DNA of 55,318 nucleotides, from assembly GCF_030282825.1 (NCBI RefSeq), contig NZ_JASTZU010000060.1:1-55318 (forward strand), in the 5' to 3' direction. The DNA comes from Aquibacillus rhizosphaerae (GTDB lineage: Bacteria > Bacillota > Bacilli > Bacillales > Amphibacillaceae). Position 1 is the first letter of the stretch, and every line of letters starts with the position of its first letter. Made by a program: the position numbers and the translations under genes. The notes below the pieces were generated by a model. It saw only the letters and a list, made by a program, of their open reading frames with translations, was not told where the DNA came from and searched no databases. Below are positions 17,402-26,099 of this stretch, in pieces.

Positions 17402-17827
17402 TTAGAACAAGTTTCTCTCTATTCGCTTCATAAGTTCCCTTAAGATTAAGCGTTCTTCCGGTAAAATTGAACCGAGTAATTTTTCTTGCTGCTGCTTCCA
17501 TTTGAAATCAACCGGTTTTTCTAATTCTTTCCCTTTGTCCGTTAGATAAATTCGCATAACTCTTGCATCTTGTTCATCTCGTTTACGGTATATGAACCCA
17601 TTTTGCTCAAGCGATTTAACCATATTAGTTACCGTAGGAGGCTCGCATTTTAAATGTTCACATATTTGCATTTGTGTTATTCCATCATCCAACCACAAAC
17701 GAGCAAGCAGTCTATCCTGACCTACATAAAGATTAAGTTCTCTTAAATTTTCATTATATTCTCGACGCATTCGGGATGAAATTTTATCTAACGACTCACG
17801 AATATCACATTCAACCTTATCGTTCAT
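17402..17827 (-). CDS. MarR-family transcriptional regulator
   Basis: This winged-helix repressor has about 141 aa. It has LYVGQDRLLARLWLDDGITQMQICEHLKCEPPTVTNMVKSLEQNGFIYRKRDEQDARVMRIYLTDKGKEL, in which the recognition helix and the DxR wing motif (DARVMRIYLT) are clear. The ATG at 17827 has GGAGG 8 bases upstream; an ATG 21 bases earlier has none. It is first in the run of genes for monooxygenase, flavin reductase and MFS exporter. TTAGC-type operators lie before it and after it, so it probably represses both itself and the operon until a small aromatic or thiol-reactive ligand binds. Confidence 0.9.
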   Translation of the reverse strand: MNDKVECDIRESLDKISSRMRREYNENLRELNLYVGQDRLLARLWLDDGITQMQICEHLKCEPPTVTNMVKSLEQNGFIYRKRDEQDARVMRIYLTDKGKELEKPVDFKWKQQQEKLLGSILPEERLILRELMKRIERNLF

Positions 17828-17857
17828 AGATATGCCTCCACTAGTCATAATATATAA

Positions 17858-17869
17858 TTAGTATGCTAA
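17858..17869. promoter_or_regulatory. Candidate MarR operator 3 (autoregulatory)
   Basis: TTAGT-AT-GCTAA lies 31-42 bp upstream of the MarR start. It has one mismatch in the left arm relative to operators 1 and 2. Confidence 0.55.
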
Positions 17870-18460
17870 CTATATCATTGTGAAATTTAGGTGTCCATTA
17901 TTGTAAAAGACCTAATACATTATACCAAGCAGATCTCATCTAGAACGAAGGTCAATGTGTATTCCCCACATTGAGACTTGATCAACAACCGCTCGTTTAC
18001 GTTAAAATGCGCATGTTTTGCCCTTTGCCTATCAACTTGTTTTTATAAGTGATTTGTTACATACACTATAATAAAATCAATTTACATATTTTGAAAGAGG
18101 GCAATAAAAAATGACGTAGTACATTATTTTGTACCTAAAGGTCAAAAACAGGTGAAAAGATAGCTGATATTGTATAGACGGATTTAAAAAGAATAAAAAA
18201 AGAACAAACAAATGATAATTAATCCTTGTTTGTTCCCAAAAGAAGTCTTTGTTTTGTTAACCTGCTTAGTTAGTACAAAAAGCTGCCACGTTAGTCAGCT
18301 GAATCTTTTAACTTTTCCTCCAGCTGCTTTATTATTCTTCATGAATTTTTATAGTAAAAGAAAAAAATGTGGTTTGAACAATCTCCCACTCACACAACTT
18401 CTATTTGGTAGTTATAGTTTTAGAAGGTTGAACAGTAAGTGACGTAAGTGTTCTCTTTGG
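17870..18460. other. Intergenic region without a clear gene
   Basis: Short open frames here lack ribosome sites. A GTAC-type inverted motif (GTACATTATTTTGTAC, about 18119-18134) resembles the HxlR operator at 18846. A minus-strand terminator is at about 18195-18235. The stretch may hold eroded coding sequence, but I cannot name any. Confidence 0.45.
18195..18235 (-). terminator. Candidate minus-strand terminator
   Basis: GAACAAACAA pairs with TTGTTTGTTC around a 14-base loop. On the minus strand the stem is followed by TTTTTTTATTC. It lies about 225 bp downstream of the HxlR gene. Confidence 0.5.
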
Positions 18461-18829
18461 TTAGTCTACTTGCTCCCCAAACTTCTTCCCAAACTCTTCC
18501 ATTAAATCAATAATAGGAATCAATTCTTCCCCTTTTGAGGTTAAAGAATACTCTACACGAGGAGGAACCTCTGGATATACTTTGCGATTAATCACTCCGT
18601 CTGTTTCAAGTTCTCTAAGTTGCTTTGTAAGGGAACCTTGTGAAATGTCTCCTAAAAAAGCTTTAATTTCACTATAACGACGCTCTTTGGACTTTAGAAA
18701 CCAAAGAATTACATATTTCCAACGTCCCGACAGTAAATTTTGGGTATAAGCAATGCCATAAAATTCTCTTTGTTCCTTTATACACTCTTTATCAAATCCA
18801 TCCTTACATATCCTAGACACCTTCTTCAC
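18461..18829 (-). CDS. HxlR-family transcriptional regulator
   Basis: This 122-aa winged-helix protein has NLLSGRWKYVILWFLKSKERRYSEIKAFLGDISQGSLTKQLRELETDGVINRKVYPEVPPRVEYSLTSKGEEL, the complete HxlR/DUF24 signature. It carries two cysteines near the N terminus (RICKDGFDKEC). HxlR-type repressors such as YodB sense thiol-reactive quinones or diamide through such a cysteine. The start codon is GTG. It is divergent from the F420-reductase-like gene at 19042, its most likely target, and a palindrome overlaps its own promoter. Confidence 0.9.
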   Translation of the reverse strand: MKKVSRICKDGFDKECIKEQREFYGIAYTQNLLSGRWKYVILWFLKSKERRYSEIKAFLGDISQGSLTKQLRELETDGVINRKVYPEVPPRVEYSLTSKGEELIPIIDLMEEFGKKFGEQVD

Positions 18830-18845
18830 CTACTTTCTACTGTTA

Positions 18846-18870
18846 AGTACATAAAAATGTACTACGTCAA
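18846..18870 (-). promoter_or_regulatory. HxlR operator in its own promoter
   Basis: AGTACAT-AAAA-ATGTACT (18846-18863) is a perfect 7-bp inverted repeat. It abuts a minus-strand -35 TTGACG (18865-18870) and so occupies the promoter spacer. This is the expected place for an HxlR-type autorepressor. The assignment is inferred. Confidence 0.6.
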
Positions 18871-19041
18871 TTTTTAATGCCTACTTCAAAACGATGAGAA
18901 ATGATTATATTCTAGTATATGTAACATAAATACTCAATACATTTATATTATCTTATATATGTTTATTGTTTGATAAACATATATTTGTGTAACTTTAGCT
19001 AAATAATTCTTTTATATACAAATACTTTAGGAGGAACAATA

Positions 19042-19782
19042 ATGAAATTTGGAATTATAGGTGCAGGACCAATTGGGTCAATTATTTCTAAAAAATTAGT
19101 TAAAAGTGGACATGCTGTAAAAATTGCAGATGCACGAGGAATTGAACGTTTAGAAGGGAAAGAGCTTGCTGGAACAGCTGTGCCTGTAGAGGATGCAATT
19201 AATAATATTGATGTTCTTATCATATCCCTCCCTACAAAAGCACTACCAAGCATTCGGAACATTATCGATCAAGTCGCGGAGGAAGTAATCATTGTAGACA
19301 CTTCAAATTACTACCCTTTTAGAGACGGAAAAATTGAAGAAATCGAGAACGGGATGGTTGAAAGTGTTTGGGTTTCAAATCAATTAGACAAACCTATCAT
19401 TAAAGCTTTTAACAATTTATTAGCCTATACTTTAGAAAATGAAGGAACATCCGAAGATTCTAGTGGACGAATTGCCATGACAGCTGCCGGTGATAATCTA
19501 TCACAAAAACAAGTAATCATGGGCGTGGTAAACGAGCTAGGCTTCGACGCAGTAGACAGTGGTTCTTTAAGTGATTCTTGGAGACAACAGCCAGGAACTC
19601 CCGCATACTGCACAGAGCTAACGAAAGACGAACTTACGAAAGCGTTGAAAAAGGCAAATAAAGAAAAAGCTCCAATACTACGAGATAAGGTAATGGAAAG
19701 GTTTGAAGAGCTCTTTGCAGAAAAAAAGGCATTTTCACATAAGGATATTGTTAACATAAACAGAGAAATATACAATTCATAA
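19042..19782 (+). CDS. NADP(H)-binding oxidoreductase, F420-dependent NADP reductase-like
   Basis: This is a 246-aa Rossmann-fold protein. It has the N-terminal nucleotide-binding motif MKFGIIGAGPIGSIISKKL, IADARG, the family's DVLIISLPTKALPSI, and VIIVDTSNYYPFRDG in the middle. Bacillaceae generally do not rely on F420, so this group probably uses NADP(H) to reduce a reactive carbonyl or quinone, which is inferred. It has an AGGAGG ribosome site, is divergent from the HxlR regulator, and has its own terminator. The pairing suggests electrophile-induced detoxification. Confidence 0.82.
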   Translation: MKFGIIGAGPIGSIISKKLVKSGHAVKIADARGIERLEGKELAGTAVPVEDAINNIDVLIISLPTKALPSIRNIIDQVAEEVIIVDTSNYYPFRDGKIEEIENGMVESVWVSNQLDKPIIKAFNNLLAYTLENEGTSEDSSGRIAMTAAGDNLSQKQVIMGVVNELGFDAVDSGSLSDSWRQQPGTPAYCTELTKDELTKALKKANKEKAPILRDKVMERFEELFAEKKAFSHKDIVNINREIYNS

Positions 19783-19786
19783 AAAC

Positions 19787-19818
19787 AAAAGGTGCACTCA
19801 GTTAGAGCGCACCTTTTT
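19787..19818 (+). terminator. Rho-independent terminator
   Basis: GGTGCACTC pairs with GAGCGCACC (one G-U pair), loop AGTTA, followed by TTTTT. It lies a few bases after the stop of the F420-reductase-like gene. Confidence 0.8.
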
Positions 19819-19955
19819 GTATAGCCATATAAAAGTGCTTCCAGTCCGATTTAATTTTTTTGTGTAACAAAAGTTGTTATTGCGCAGTATCCGTCTAATA
19901 CGTATTAAGAAATGATGAACTCCTTCTTGCACTATCCTGCTCGTTCGTATTATAA

Positions 19956-19997
19956 GGTTAGCCAGAATGCTAAATATTTCTGGTTGACCTTTTTTTA
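19956..19997 (+). terminator. Hairpin with T-run at the IS110 left flank
   Basis: GGTTAGCCAGAA pairs with TTCTGGTTGACC (two G-U pairs) and is followed by seven or more T. It looks like an intrinsic terminator on the plus strand, but its right arm also contains a -35-like TTGACC. It may insulate the downstream RNA or be part of the IS110 left end. Confidence 0.55.
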
Positions 19998-20011
19998 TAT
20001 GGTCTTATTAT
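19984..20011 (+). promoter_or_regulatory. Candidate promoter of the IS110 leader RNA
   Basis: TTGACC (19984-19989) and TATTAT (20006-20011) are 16 bp apart. Transcription would begin near 20018 and run through about 180 bases of structured leader into the transposase gene. Confidence 0.45.
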
Positions 20012-20017
20012 ATCAGT

Positions 20018-20200
20018 AGCCAGGGTAGAACGTAACTGCTCGTGGGACATTGATCCCGTCAACTAAACCGTTCGCCCCCTACTTGTAGAAACATGTTTGA
20101 GGCTGGTTGAGACCTAGATCTCGTATAACAAGCGAAGCTATGATACTACATTAGGCATTAGGGGTTACTGGCAATTTTCAGATTTTATAGGAGGAGATAG
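20018..20200 (+). ncRNA. Candidate IS110 bridge RNA region
   Basis: About 180 non-coding bases separate the candidate promoter from the IS110 transposase ATG. They can form several short stems, for example GGGA with TCCC near 20063-20076, CAGT with ACTG at 20015-20038, and GAG with CTC near 20108-20125. IS110-group elements encode a bridge RNA of about this length in the 5' non-coding end, with loops that pair target and donor DNA. The identity is inferred from position and length. The guide loops were not resolved. Confidence 0.4.
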
Positions 20201-20203
20201 AGA

Positions 20204-21445
20204 ATGAATCCAGTCGTTGGTCTGGATATTTCAAAAGGGGAAAGCCAAGTTCAAGCTTTCTTGGACAAGGAGAAAGCATTTCGTAAGAGTTTCAAAGTTT
20301 CTCATACACTTGAGGGACTTAATTTACTGGTAGAGTTTCTTGAGGATGTAAAGAAAGAGTCTGGTAAGAAGCCACCTGTCATATTAGAGGCAACTGGACA
20401 TTATCAAACTCCTGTTGTTCATTATCTGGAGGAGCGTGGTTATCTATTAATTATCATCAATCCTTTAATTTCATACAAAGCTAGGAGTTCGAGTTTGAGG
20501 AAAGTTAAAACGGATGCTATTGATGCATATCTTCTCTGTGAGTTGTTCTACAAAGAAGAATTAGAACCTCATAAAAAACGAGGGGTCCAGCTGTTAAACC
20601 TCCGTAATCTCACAAGACAATATGAGAATATTACTGGAGTTGCGATGCAAACAAAGCTTCAATTTCAGGCTGTGCTTGAACAAGTATTTCCTGAATATAA
20701 AGGGGTTTTTGGGGATTTGTATTCAGTGGTTTCACTCTTAACTCTTCAAAGGTTTCCTTCTTCTGAAGATATTTTGGAAACGAGTGAAGAAATAATTATT
20801 GAGACAATCCATAGACTATGTAAAAGTCGATCAATGAATTGGGCAACCGAAAAAGCACAAAAGCTTAAAGATGCGGCAATTCGCAATCCTTTTGAAAAAA
20901 CCGTTTACCAGAGTCACATTTTAAGTCTTGGTATGTATGTGAATATCATTCTTCAATATAAAGAGCATCTATCCAAGTTAGAGAAAGAGAAAGAGATAGA
21001 CACTCTCGCTAGAGAAATTGAAGAATATCATAATATTAAATCTATCCCCGGTATCGGTGAAAAGATCGCTGCAACGATCATTTCTGAAATTGGCGAGATA
21101 GACAGATTTAATAATCCTAAAAAGCTTGTTGCTTTCGCAGGTGTTGATCCTAGTGTCTTTGAATCTGGTAAATTCTCAGCCACTCAGAACCGAATAACTA
21201 AAAGAGGATCTAGTAGACTTCGACATGCCTTATACATGGCAGTACGTTGTGCTATTCGTGACTGTCGTAAGAGTAAGACTAGCGACGAGATCATTCCTCG
21301 CAACAAGAAGTTACGTGAATTCTATGACAAGAAGCGTGAGGAAGGAAAGCCTTTTAAAGTCGCTGTAATTGCTTGTGTAAATAAGCTGTTACATTGGATC
21401 TTTGCCCTTTTAAAAAGCAATACCACTTTCCAAGATATAGCATAA
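20204..21445 (+). CDS. IS110-family transposase (DEDD recombinase)
   Basis: This 413-aa protein has an N-terminal RuvC-like DEDD domain with NPVVGLDISKGE (D7), ILEATGHY, and KTDAIDAYLLCELF carrying the paired acidic residues (about 107-110). The C-terminal transposase_20 domain has IKSIPGIGEKIAATIISEIGEIDRF, KLVAFAGVDP and the catalytic-serine region SGKFSATQNRITKRGSSRLRHALY. It has an AGGAGG ribosome site and appears intact. IS110 enzymes cut and join through the DEDD and serine active sites, guided by a bridge RNA. The element leaves no usual inverted repeats, so its ends are not marked in the sequence. Confidence 0.95.
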   Translation: MNPVVGLDISKGESQVQAFLDKEKAFRKSFKVSHTLEGLNLLVEFLEDVKKESGKKPPVILEATGHYQTPVVHYLEERGYLLIIINPLISYKARSSSLRKVKTDAIDAYLLCELFYKEELEPHKKRGVQLLNLRNLTRQYENITGVAMQTKLQFQAVLEQVFPEYKGVFGDLYSVVSLLTLQRFPSSEDILETSEEIIIETIHRLCKSRSMNWATEKAQKLKDAAIRNPFEKTVYQSHILSLGMYVNIILQYKEHLSKLEKEKEIDTLAREIEEYHNIKSIPGIGEKIAATIISEIGEIDRFNNPKKLVAFAGVDPSVFESGKFSATQNRITKRGSSRLRHALYMAVRCAIRDCRKSKTSDEIIPRNKKLREFYDKKREEGKPFKVAVIACVNKLLHWIFALLKSNTTFQDIA

Positions 21446-21471
21446 TAACTATATCTAACTAAATAACACAA

Positions 21472-21501
21472 AACCTTCCAACACAGGTAATAAGGAAGGT
21501 T
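21472..21501 (+). terminator. Hairpin after IS110 transposase
   Basis: AACCTTCC pairs with GGAAGGTT around a 14-base loop, 26 bp after the transposase stop. It is followed by TATTTAG. Confidence 0.55.
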
Positions 21502-21985
21502 ATTTAGCATGCACTTTTTTAGTATATCATGACTATTTAAAGTTTTTTATTGAAAAATATTGACAAACTATTAGCTGGTTTAGTTTAAGTGAAAAAAATT
21601 CACAATATCATAAATATTCATACTTAAATCATATCAGAAGACAAAGAATTATTGTTCGAGTTTTCCATAAGTATGGACATTTGCACAGTATTTGTCTATT
21701 ACGTAATACTAGGGTAAATCTATCGATCACATTATTAAGTGCACAAAATTATTCCGTGGTAAAACGTCTGTCATTTACTGGTACAATCTTTTGGACTTAG
21801 TGGTAAAGAGTATCTCAGAGGTGGTATATTTCAGTGGACGTAATCAAGATTCTCTGTTTAACTAACCATAAATTAATCGTATCCTACATCAAAAAATACT
21901 CTCCATAATTTCCGTGATACTTAACTTTCATTTAAATCGCAACAATAATTGCATCGATTCATCCTTTGTTAAAATTTATTTCACA

Positions 21986-22014
21986 TTTACAAGAACGTTT
22001 GTTCGTATTATAAT
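21986..22014 (+). promoter_or_regulatory. Sigma-A promoter with LexA (SOS) box, copy B
   Basis: TTTACA (21986-21991) and TATAAT (22009-22014) have a 17-bp spacer holding GAACGTTTGTTC (21993-22004). The sequence and spacing are the same as copy A. Confidence 0.75.
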
Positions 22015-22039
22015 AAAAAATAAAAAGCGAGTGTTTTCC

Positions 22040-22429
22040 ATGCTTAATCAACAGATGAATACGACTCTACATGCCTATATTGTTCTGCCAATGGTACTCA
22101 AAGTATTTAAACAAGATTATGAGTTCTTTGAAAACGGAGCATCTGTCGCCAGGATTGTATATCTAGATAAATTAGATACAGTTATAGCATCTGTCCAAGA
22201 TGACCTTGCTGCCGTTAAGAAAACAACCTATAACACGTATCACATGAAAGTACGGAACCTTGGGAAGCAAAACGGTTTTATCCGTTATGACTGGCAAACA
22301 CCTAACGACTCTGGTGATTTATTATTCACCCCTGAGCAGCTACGTGATCTCACTGAAGATATGATGCGTTTATATTTGTATGGCTTCTTATCTCGTGAAG
22401 TAACTCCTTCAAATAGAGGGTGGTTTTAA
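22040..22429 (+). CDS. Multi-copy 129-aa protein of unknown function, SOS-boxed (copy B)
   Basis: It is identical to the protein at 10332 except for E for T and A for K near residues 27 and 34. No family is recognised. The upstream frame that includes the promoter is not coding, so the ATG at 22040 is chosen. Intact reading in two copies, next to silent third-position changes such as gacgct/gactct, argues that the protein is under some constraint. Confidence 0.72.
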   Translation: MLNQQMNTTLHAYIVLPMVLKVFKQDYEFFENGASVARIVYLDKLDTVIASVQDDLAAVKKTTYNTYHMKVRNLGKQNGFIRYDWQTPNDSGDLLFTPEQLRDLTEDMMRLYLYGFLSREVTPSNRGWF

Positions 22430-22502
22430 AAATGTGGCAGGTCATTGGATATCTTTTTGTAGTGCCTGACATCCTTGAGTTATGTTAATTAGACTGTATA
22501 TC

Positions 22503-22541
22503 ACCCGTCTAATGTCTTGTCTAACTAGACATTAGACGCGT
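22503..22541 (+). terminator. 15-bp hairpin downstream of the 129-aa gene, copy B
   Basis: Same as the hairpin at 10795, but with one change (acccgt for acgcgt) that breaks one base pair. Confidence 0.45.
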
Positions 22542-22625
22542 GGTGACAAACATTACACATACACAATTGCACACACCTCGATGTGATCCAATCGTTTAAT
22601 TTTTAACACAGTTATGGAACAGATT

Positions 22626-24351
22626 CTATTTATAAAAAACGCTTTTTTCTATCTTCTTCATTTGATAAAAATAACCTTTTCTTTTCATTAAATCGTGAAA
22701 TGTTCCACTTTCGATAATCTTTCCCTTATCCATAACGATGATTTGGTCCATCCGTTCTAACCCAGTTAGTTTGTGGCTGATGAGAACAAGGCTGCTCCCT
22801 TTTGCTTGTGTAAATAGCCTGTTCATCACTTGCTGTTCTGTAATGGGATCAACAGACGAGGTTGGTTCATCAAGAAACAAAAGGTTTCCCTTTTTAAGCA
22901 TAGCTCTTGCAATCGCAAGCCTCTGTTGTTCACCACCTGAAAGATTTCCCCCTTTTTCTAAAACTTTATCACCTAAGGATAGATGGTCTAGTTTTACACA
23001 GGATAGTATTTCATTCATTTCCTTGTCAGAAAAACGTTCACCTGCAAGTTTTAAGTTATCTCTAACCGTACCATAAAAGAAGTGATTACTTTGGAGAACT
23101 GGGGAGATGTTTTCCCAAAGCTGATTTTCATCTAAATTATCTAACGGTTGCCCCTGTATCGTAATTGTTCCACTAGACGGCGAATAAAGTTTTAGTAATA
23201 GATGAAGCAATGTAGATTTTCCAGAACCACTTGGTCCAACAATCGCAGTTTTGGAACCACTCGGTAATAGTAAAGAAACATTAGATAGAGTTGGGCGAGA
23301 TTCTCCTACAAAATAAAAATCAACATTTTTACATTCCATTTCCGGTGCTTTCTGTAGCTCTACTAATCTGTTTTTGCTTTTCAGTTCTTGTTGGTTCTGG
23401 GCTTCATCTATAATAGAAAACAGCCGAATTGCAGCATTTCTAGAATCTTCGAAATAACTCGGTGCATCTGTCATTGGAGCTGCCGTCTCAAATACCGTTA
23501 AAGAGACGAGAACAAGCATGGCTAAAAATACGCTATCAAGCTCAGTTGTAGATACTAGGTAAGACCCTAAAGCAAGCACAGACCAGGAAGTAACGAGAGA
23601 AAACCAGTGATTGACTGCAAAACTTAATTGTTCCTGCTTTCCTCTATTTTCTTGCTTTTCAATGTAATCGTCTGAGGTTTGACGCAGTGCCTTTTCTTTA
23701 AAAGGGACTTTCCGATAAAGCTTTAAATCTAAAAAGCCATATAAAAATTCGGTTGTGTCCGTAGATAGCTGAGCGCGATTTTGTCGTATATTTGATTGGA
23801 TGTCCCGCTGTTTCCTAGCAAATATAAGGGGGATACAAAAGCCGGTTATGATTAGTCCTGTTAAAAGAATTAATGCAACAGGCAAGGAAAATAGTGCTGT
23901 AAAAATGATCGTCGTAAGGAAAACAACGAGCATGACAATTGGTGGATAAATAACGCGAAGAAATAAGTGTTGCAAGCTTTCGACATCACCAACAACCCTG
24001 GCTAACAAGTCACCACTGCGAAATCTTTGAAAAAGTGAAGGCGCAAGGGCTTCTAGTTTTGTAAAGAAAAAGGTCCTTACATTACTTAGTATAGTAAACG
24101 TAGCCTTGTGTGAGTAATAGCGTTCCGCATACTTACTAAAGGCACGAATGACGGTGAATAATTTTAACAACGCTACAAAAATAGTTAGTATATAAAGCGG
24201 TGGAAGAAGTGCTGCCTTCGATACGATATAACCACTGTTTGCAAACACGGCAACTGTGGATATTCCAGCAAGTATTCCAAATACTATCGAAAATATACAT
24301 ATCTTTCCGTTCGATTAACATCAACTTGATTACGAATTTTAAATCCGTCAT
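22626..24351 (-). pseudogene. cydC: CydC, cytochrome bd assembly ABC exporter subunit, frameshifted
   Basis: This is the second half of the heterodimeric CydDC thiol exporter needed for cytochrome bd assembly. The ATG at 24351 overlaps the cydD stop (ATGA), but the frame is lost after about 20 codons at an A4 run on the plus strand (24290-24293). The rest of the protein continues in another frame from about 24290 to 22626. Six TM helices are followed by an ATPase with GPSGSGKST, LSGGEQQR and LLFLDEPTSS. A single-base slip in the homopolymer restores the frame. It could be a true mutation, a phase-variable tract or a sequencing error. An internal start at 24248 would lack the first helix. Confidence 0.82.
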
Positions 24352-26084
24352 CCAGCAATACCTCCTTGCTGTTCTTCTAACATCGTCAAATAATCCTTTG
24401 TATTTTCAATAAGCTCTTGATGCGTACCTTTCCCTATTAAAGTCCCTTTTTCAAGATACAAAATACAGTCTGCTTGTTTAATTGTATGTAATCGGTGTGC
24501 GACAGTAATGATTGTCGCGTTTTGAGCCAGCTCTTTTATCGATTCTTGCAAAATGCTTTCTGTATATAGATCTAATCCAACGGTAGGCTCATCAAACAAT
24601 ATAATCGAAGGTCTTTTTAAAAAGGCACGGGCAAGTGCAATTCGCTGTCTTTCCCCACCAGATAAACCTCTGCCACCTTCCCCAATTAACGTATTGGTGC
24701 CATCTTCTAATTGTCCAATAAGCTCTGTAAGCCCTGCTTTTTCTAATACATAGGTCAGCACTTCTTGGGAGATATTTTTCCCAGGGCAGGCAATCAAGAT
24801 ATTGTCTTTAATTGTACCTGAAAAAATGTAAGGGTCCTGTGATATATAAATGAGCTTGTCGAACCATTCTCCTTCATCATAGTTAAAAAGTGACTGATTA
24901 TTAATCAAAACTTCTCCGGTTGAAGGCAAGTACATGCCAGCTATTAAGTGAAGTAAGCTTGTTTTGCCAGAACCACTTGGACCAACAATGGCAATTTGGC
25001 TATAAGGATCGAATGCTGCATCGATACCCTCTAAAGAAAAATGATCCTCACCATACGTAAAAGAAAGATTGTTCAGCCTGATGCTTGGAGGTCCAGCTGC
25101 TTGTGACAACTGTTCGTTCCCCCATTGGATGATTTGATCAGATTCCTCCAACTCATCTACTATTTTTTGTGCAGCAGCAATACTTCCTTTACCTGCATGG
25201 AAGGCACTGCCGACATCCTTCAACGTCTTATAAAACTCAGGAGCAATTGCCAGGACAAAAAATGCTGCAAAAAAAGAGATGTTTTGATAAACCACTAGAC
25301 GAAGTCCAACCTCCAAAGAAATTAACGCAATCCCAAGCATCGAAATGAGCTCGAGTACAAGCGATGAAAGAAATGCGAATTTAAGTACATCCATTGTTGC
25401 TGTACGATACTCCATGCTACTCTTTTTTATGGCGGCTGCTTCTTCCCTCCCTTTTCCGAAAAGCTTCAATGTGATTAACCCTTGCAAGCTATCAAGAAAT
25501 TTCCCTGCAAGGGAAGTGAGTTTTTCCAATTGCTGGATGGCCTTTTTTTCCGTTTTCTTACCAATTATTATCATAAAAATTGGAATGAGAGGAGCCGTCA
25601 CAAGCATAATGACGCCTGAAACCCAGTTTTGCCAAAACACTGCTGCTAATAGCATGAGTGATACAATAGAAGATAAGATTCTTTGTGGATAATATTTACT
25701 AAAATAAGGGTCAATTTCATCAACCACATCCGTAACAAGCGTTACGCGTTTACCTGATTGCCCTTTTATAGATGTTTGAATAGGGTTATTCGTGTATTGC
25801 GTAATCAATGATTTACGAAAATGATTTTTTGCTTTCGATGCCATTCCAATACCAATTTTTCCATGAATATAGGAAAAACCCCCCCTTAGTGAAAACACAA
25901 CTAGAAGAGTTGCTAATTGCGAAGTAACAGCTGAAAACGACTTCTCTTCCAAAAAAATGAGCATGACAATCGACACAATTAATAAAGCTTGCGTTACCGT
26001 CATAGCCCCAATAACAAACGCAGTAAACGAAAGAGAATATGTATCCTTTTTATGTTTTTTGGCAATATCTTTTAGTTGTTTCAC
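24348..26084 (-). CDS. cydD: CydD, cytochrome bd assembly ABC exporter subunit
   Basis: This 578-aa type I ABC exporter half has six N-terminal TM helices (about 15-300) and a C-terminal nucleotide-binding domain with Walker A GPSGSGKTS, signature LSGGERQR, Walker B SIILFDEPT and the switch histidine in TVAHRL. With CydC it exports cysteine/glutathione-type thiols, which is needed for heme insertion into cytochrome bd. The start is GTG with AGGAGG 7 bases upstream. It follows cydB by 15 bp, so this is the third gene of the cydABDC operon. Confidence 0.94.
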   Translation of the reverse strand: MKQLKDIAKKHKKDTYSLSFTAFVIGAMTVTQALLIVSIVMLIFLEEKSFSAVTSQLATLLVVFSLRGGFSYIHGKIGIGMASKAKNHFRKSLITQYTNNPIQTSIKGQSGKRVTLVTDVVDEIDPYFSKYYPQRILSSIVSLMLLAAVFWQNWVSGVIMLVTAPLIPIFMIIIGKKTEKKAIQQLEKLTSLAGKFLDSLQGLITLKLFGKGREEAAAIKKSSMEYRTATMDVLKFAFLSSLVLELISMLGIALISLEVGLRLVVYQNISFFAAFFVLAIAPEFYKTLKDVGSAFHAGKGSIAAAQKIVDELEESDQIIQWGNEQLSQAAGPPSIRLNNLSFTYGEDHFSLEGIDAAFDPYSQIAIVGPSGSGKTSLLHLIAGMYLPSTGEVLINNQSLFNYDEGEWFDKLIYISQDPYIFSGTIKDNILIACPGKNISQEVLTYVLEKAGLTELIGQLEDGTNTLIGEGGRGLSGGERQRIALARAFLKRPSIILFDEPTVGLDLYTESILQESIKELAQNATIITVAHRLHTIKQADCILYLEKGTLIGKGTHQELIENTKDYLTMLEEQQGGIAG

Positions 26085-26099
26085 CTTTTGTCCTCCTAG

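Larger units (their letters stand above)
19858..21535 (+). mobile_element. IS110-family element, approximate extent
   Basis: The span covers the non-coding leader, the transposase and the 3' hairpin. The exact ends are not determinable because IS110 elements lack long terminal repeats. The left flank at about 19878-19905 (cgcagtatccgtctaatacg) resembles the left end of the long repeats at 9970 and 21686. This suggests insertion in or next to a third fragment of that repeat. Confidence 0.5.
21686..22556 (+). repeat. Long dispersed repeat, copy B
   Basis: It is nearly identical to copy A (9970-10848) and in the same orientation. Leader, promoter, gene and 3' hairpin are all kept. Small indels are concentrated in the first 200 bp. 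The two copies lie about 11.7 kb apart as direct repeats. Confidence 0.85.

Noticed and set aside
18212-18442. 76-aa plus-strand open frame
   Set aside because: It starts within a minus-strand terminator hairpin, has no ribosome site and no recognisable domain.
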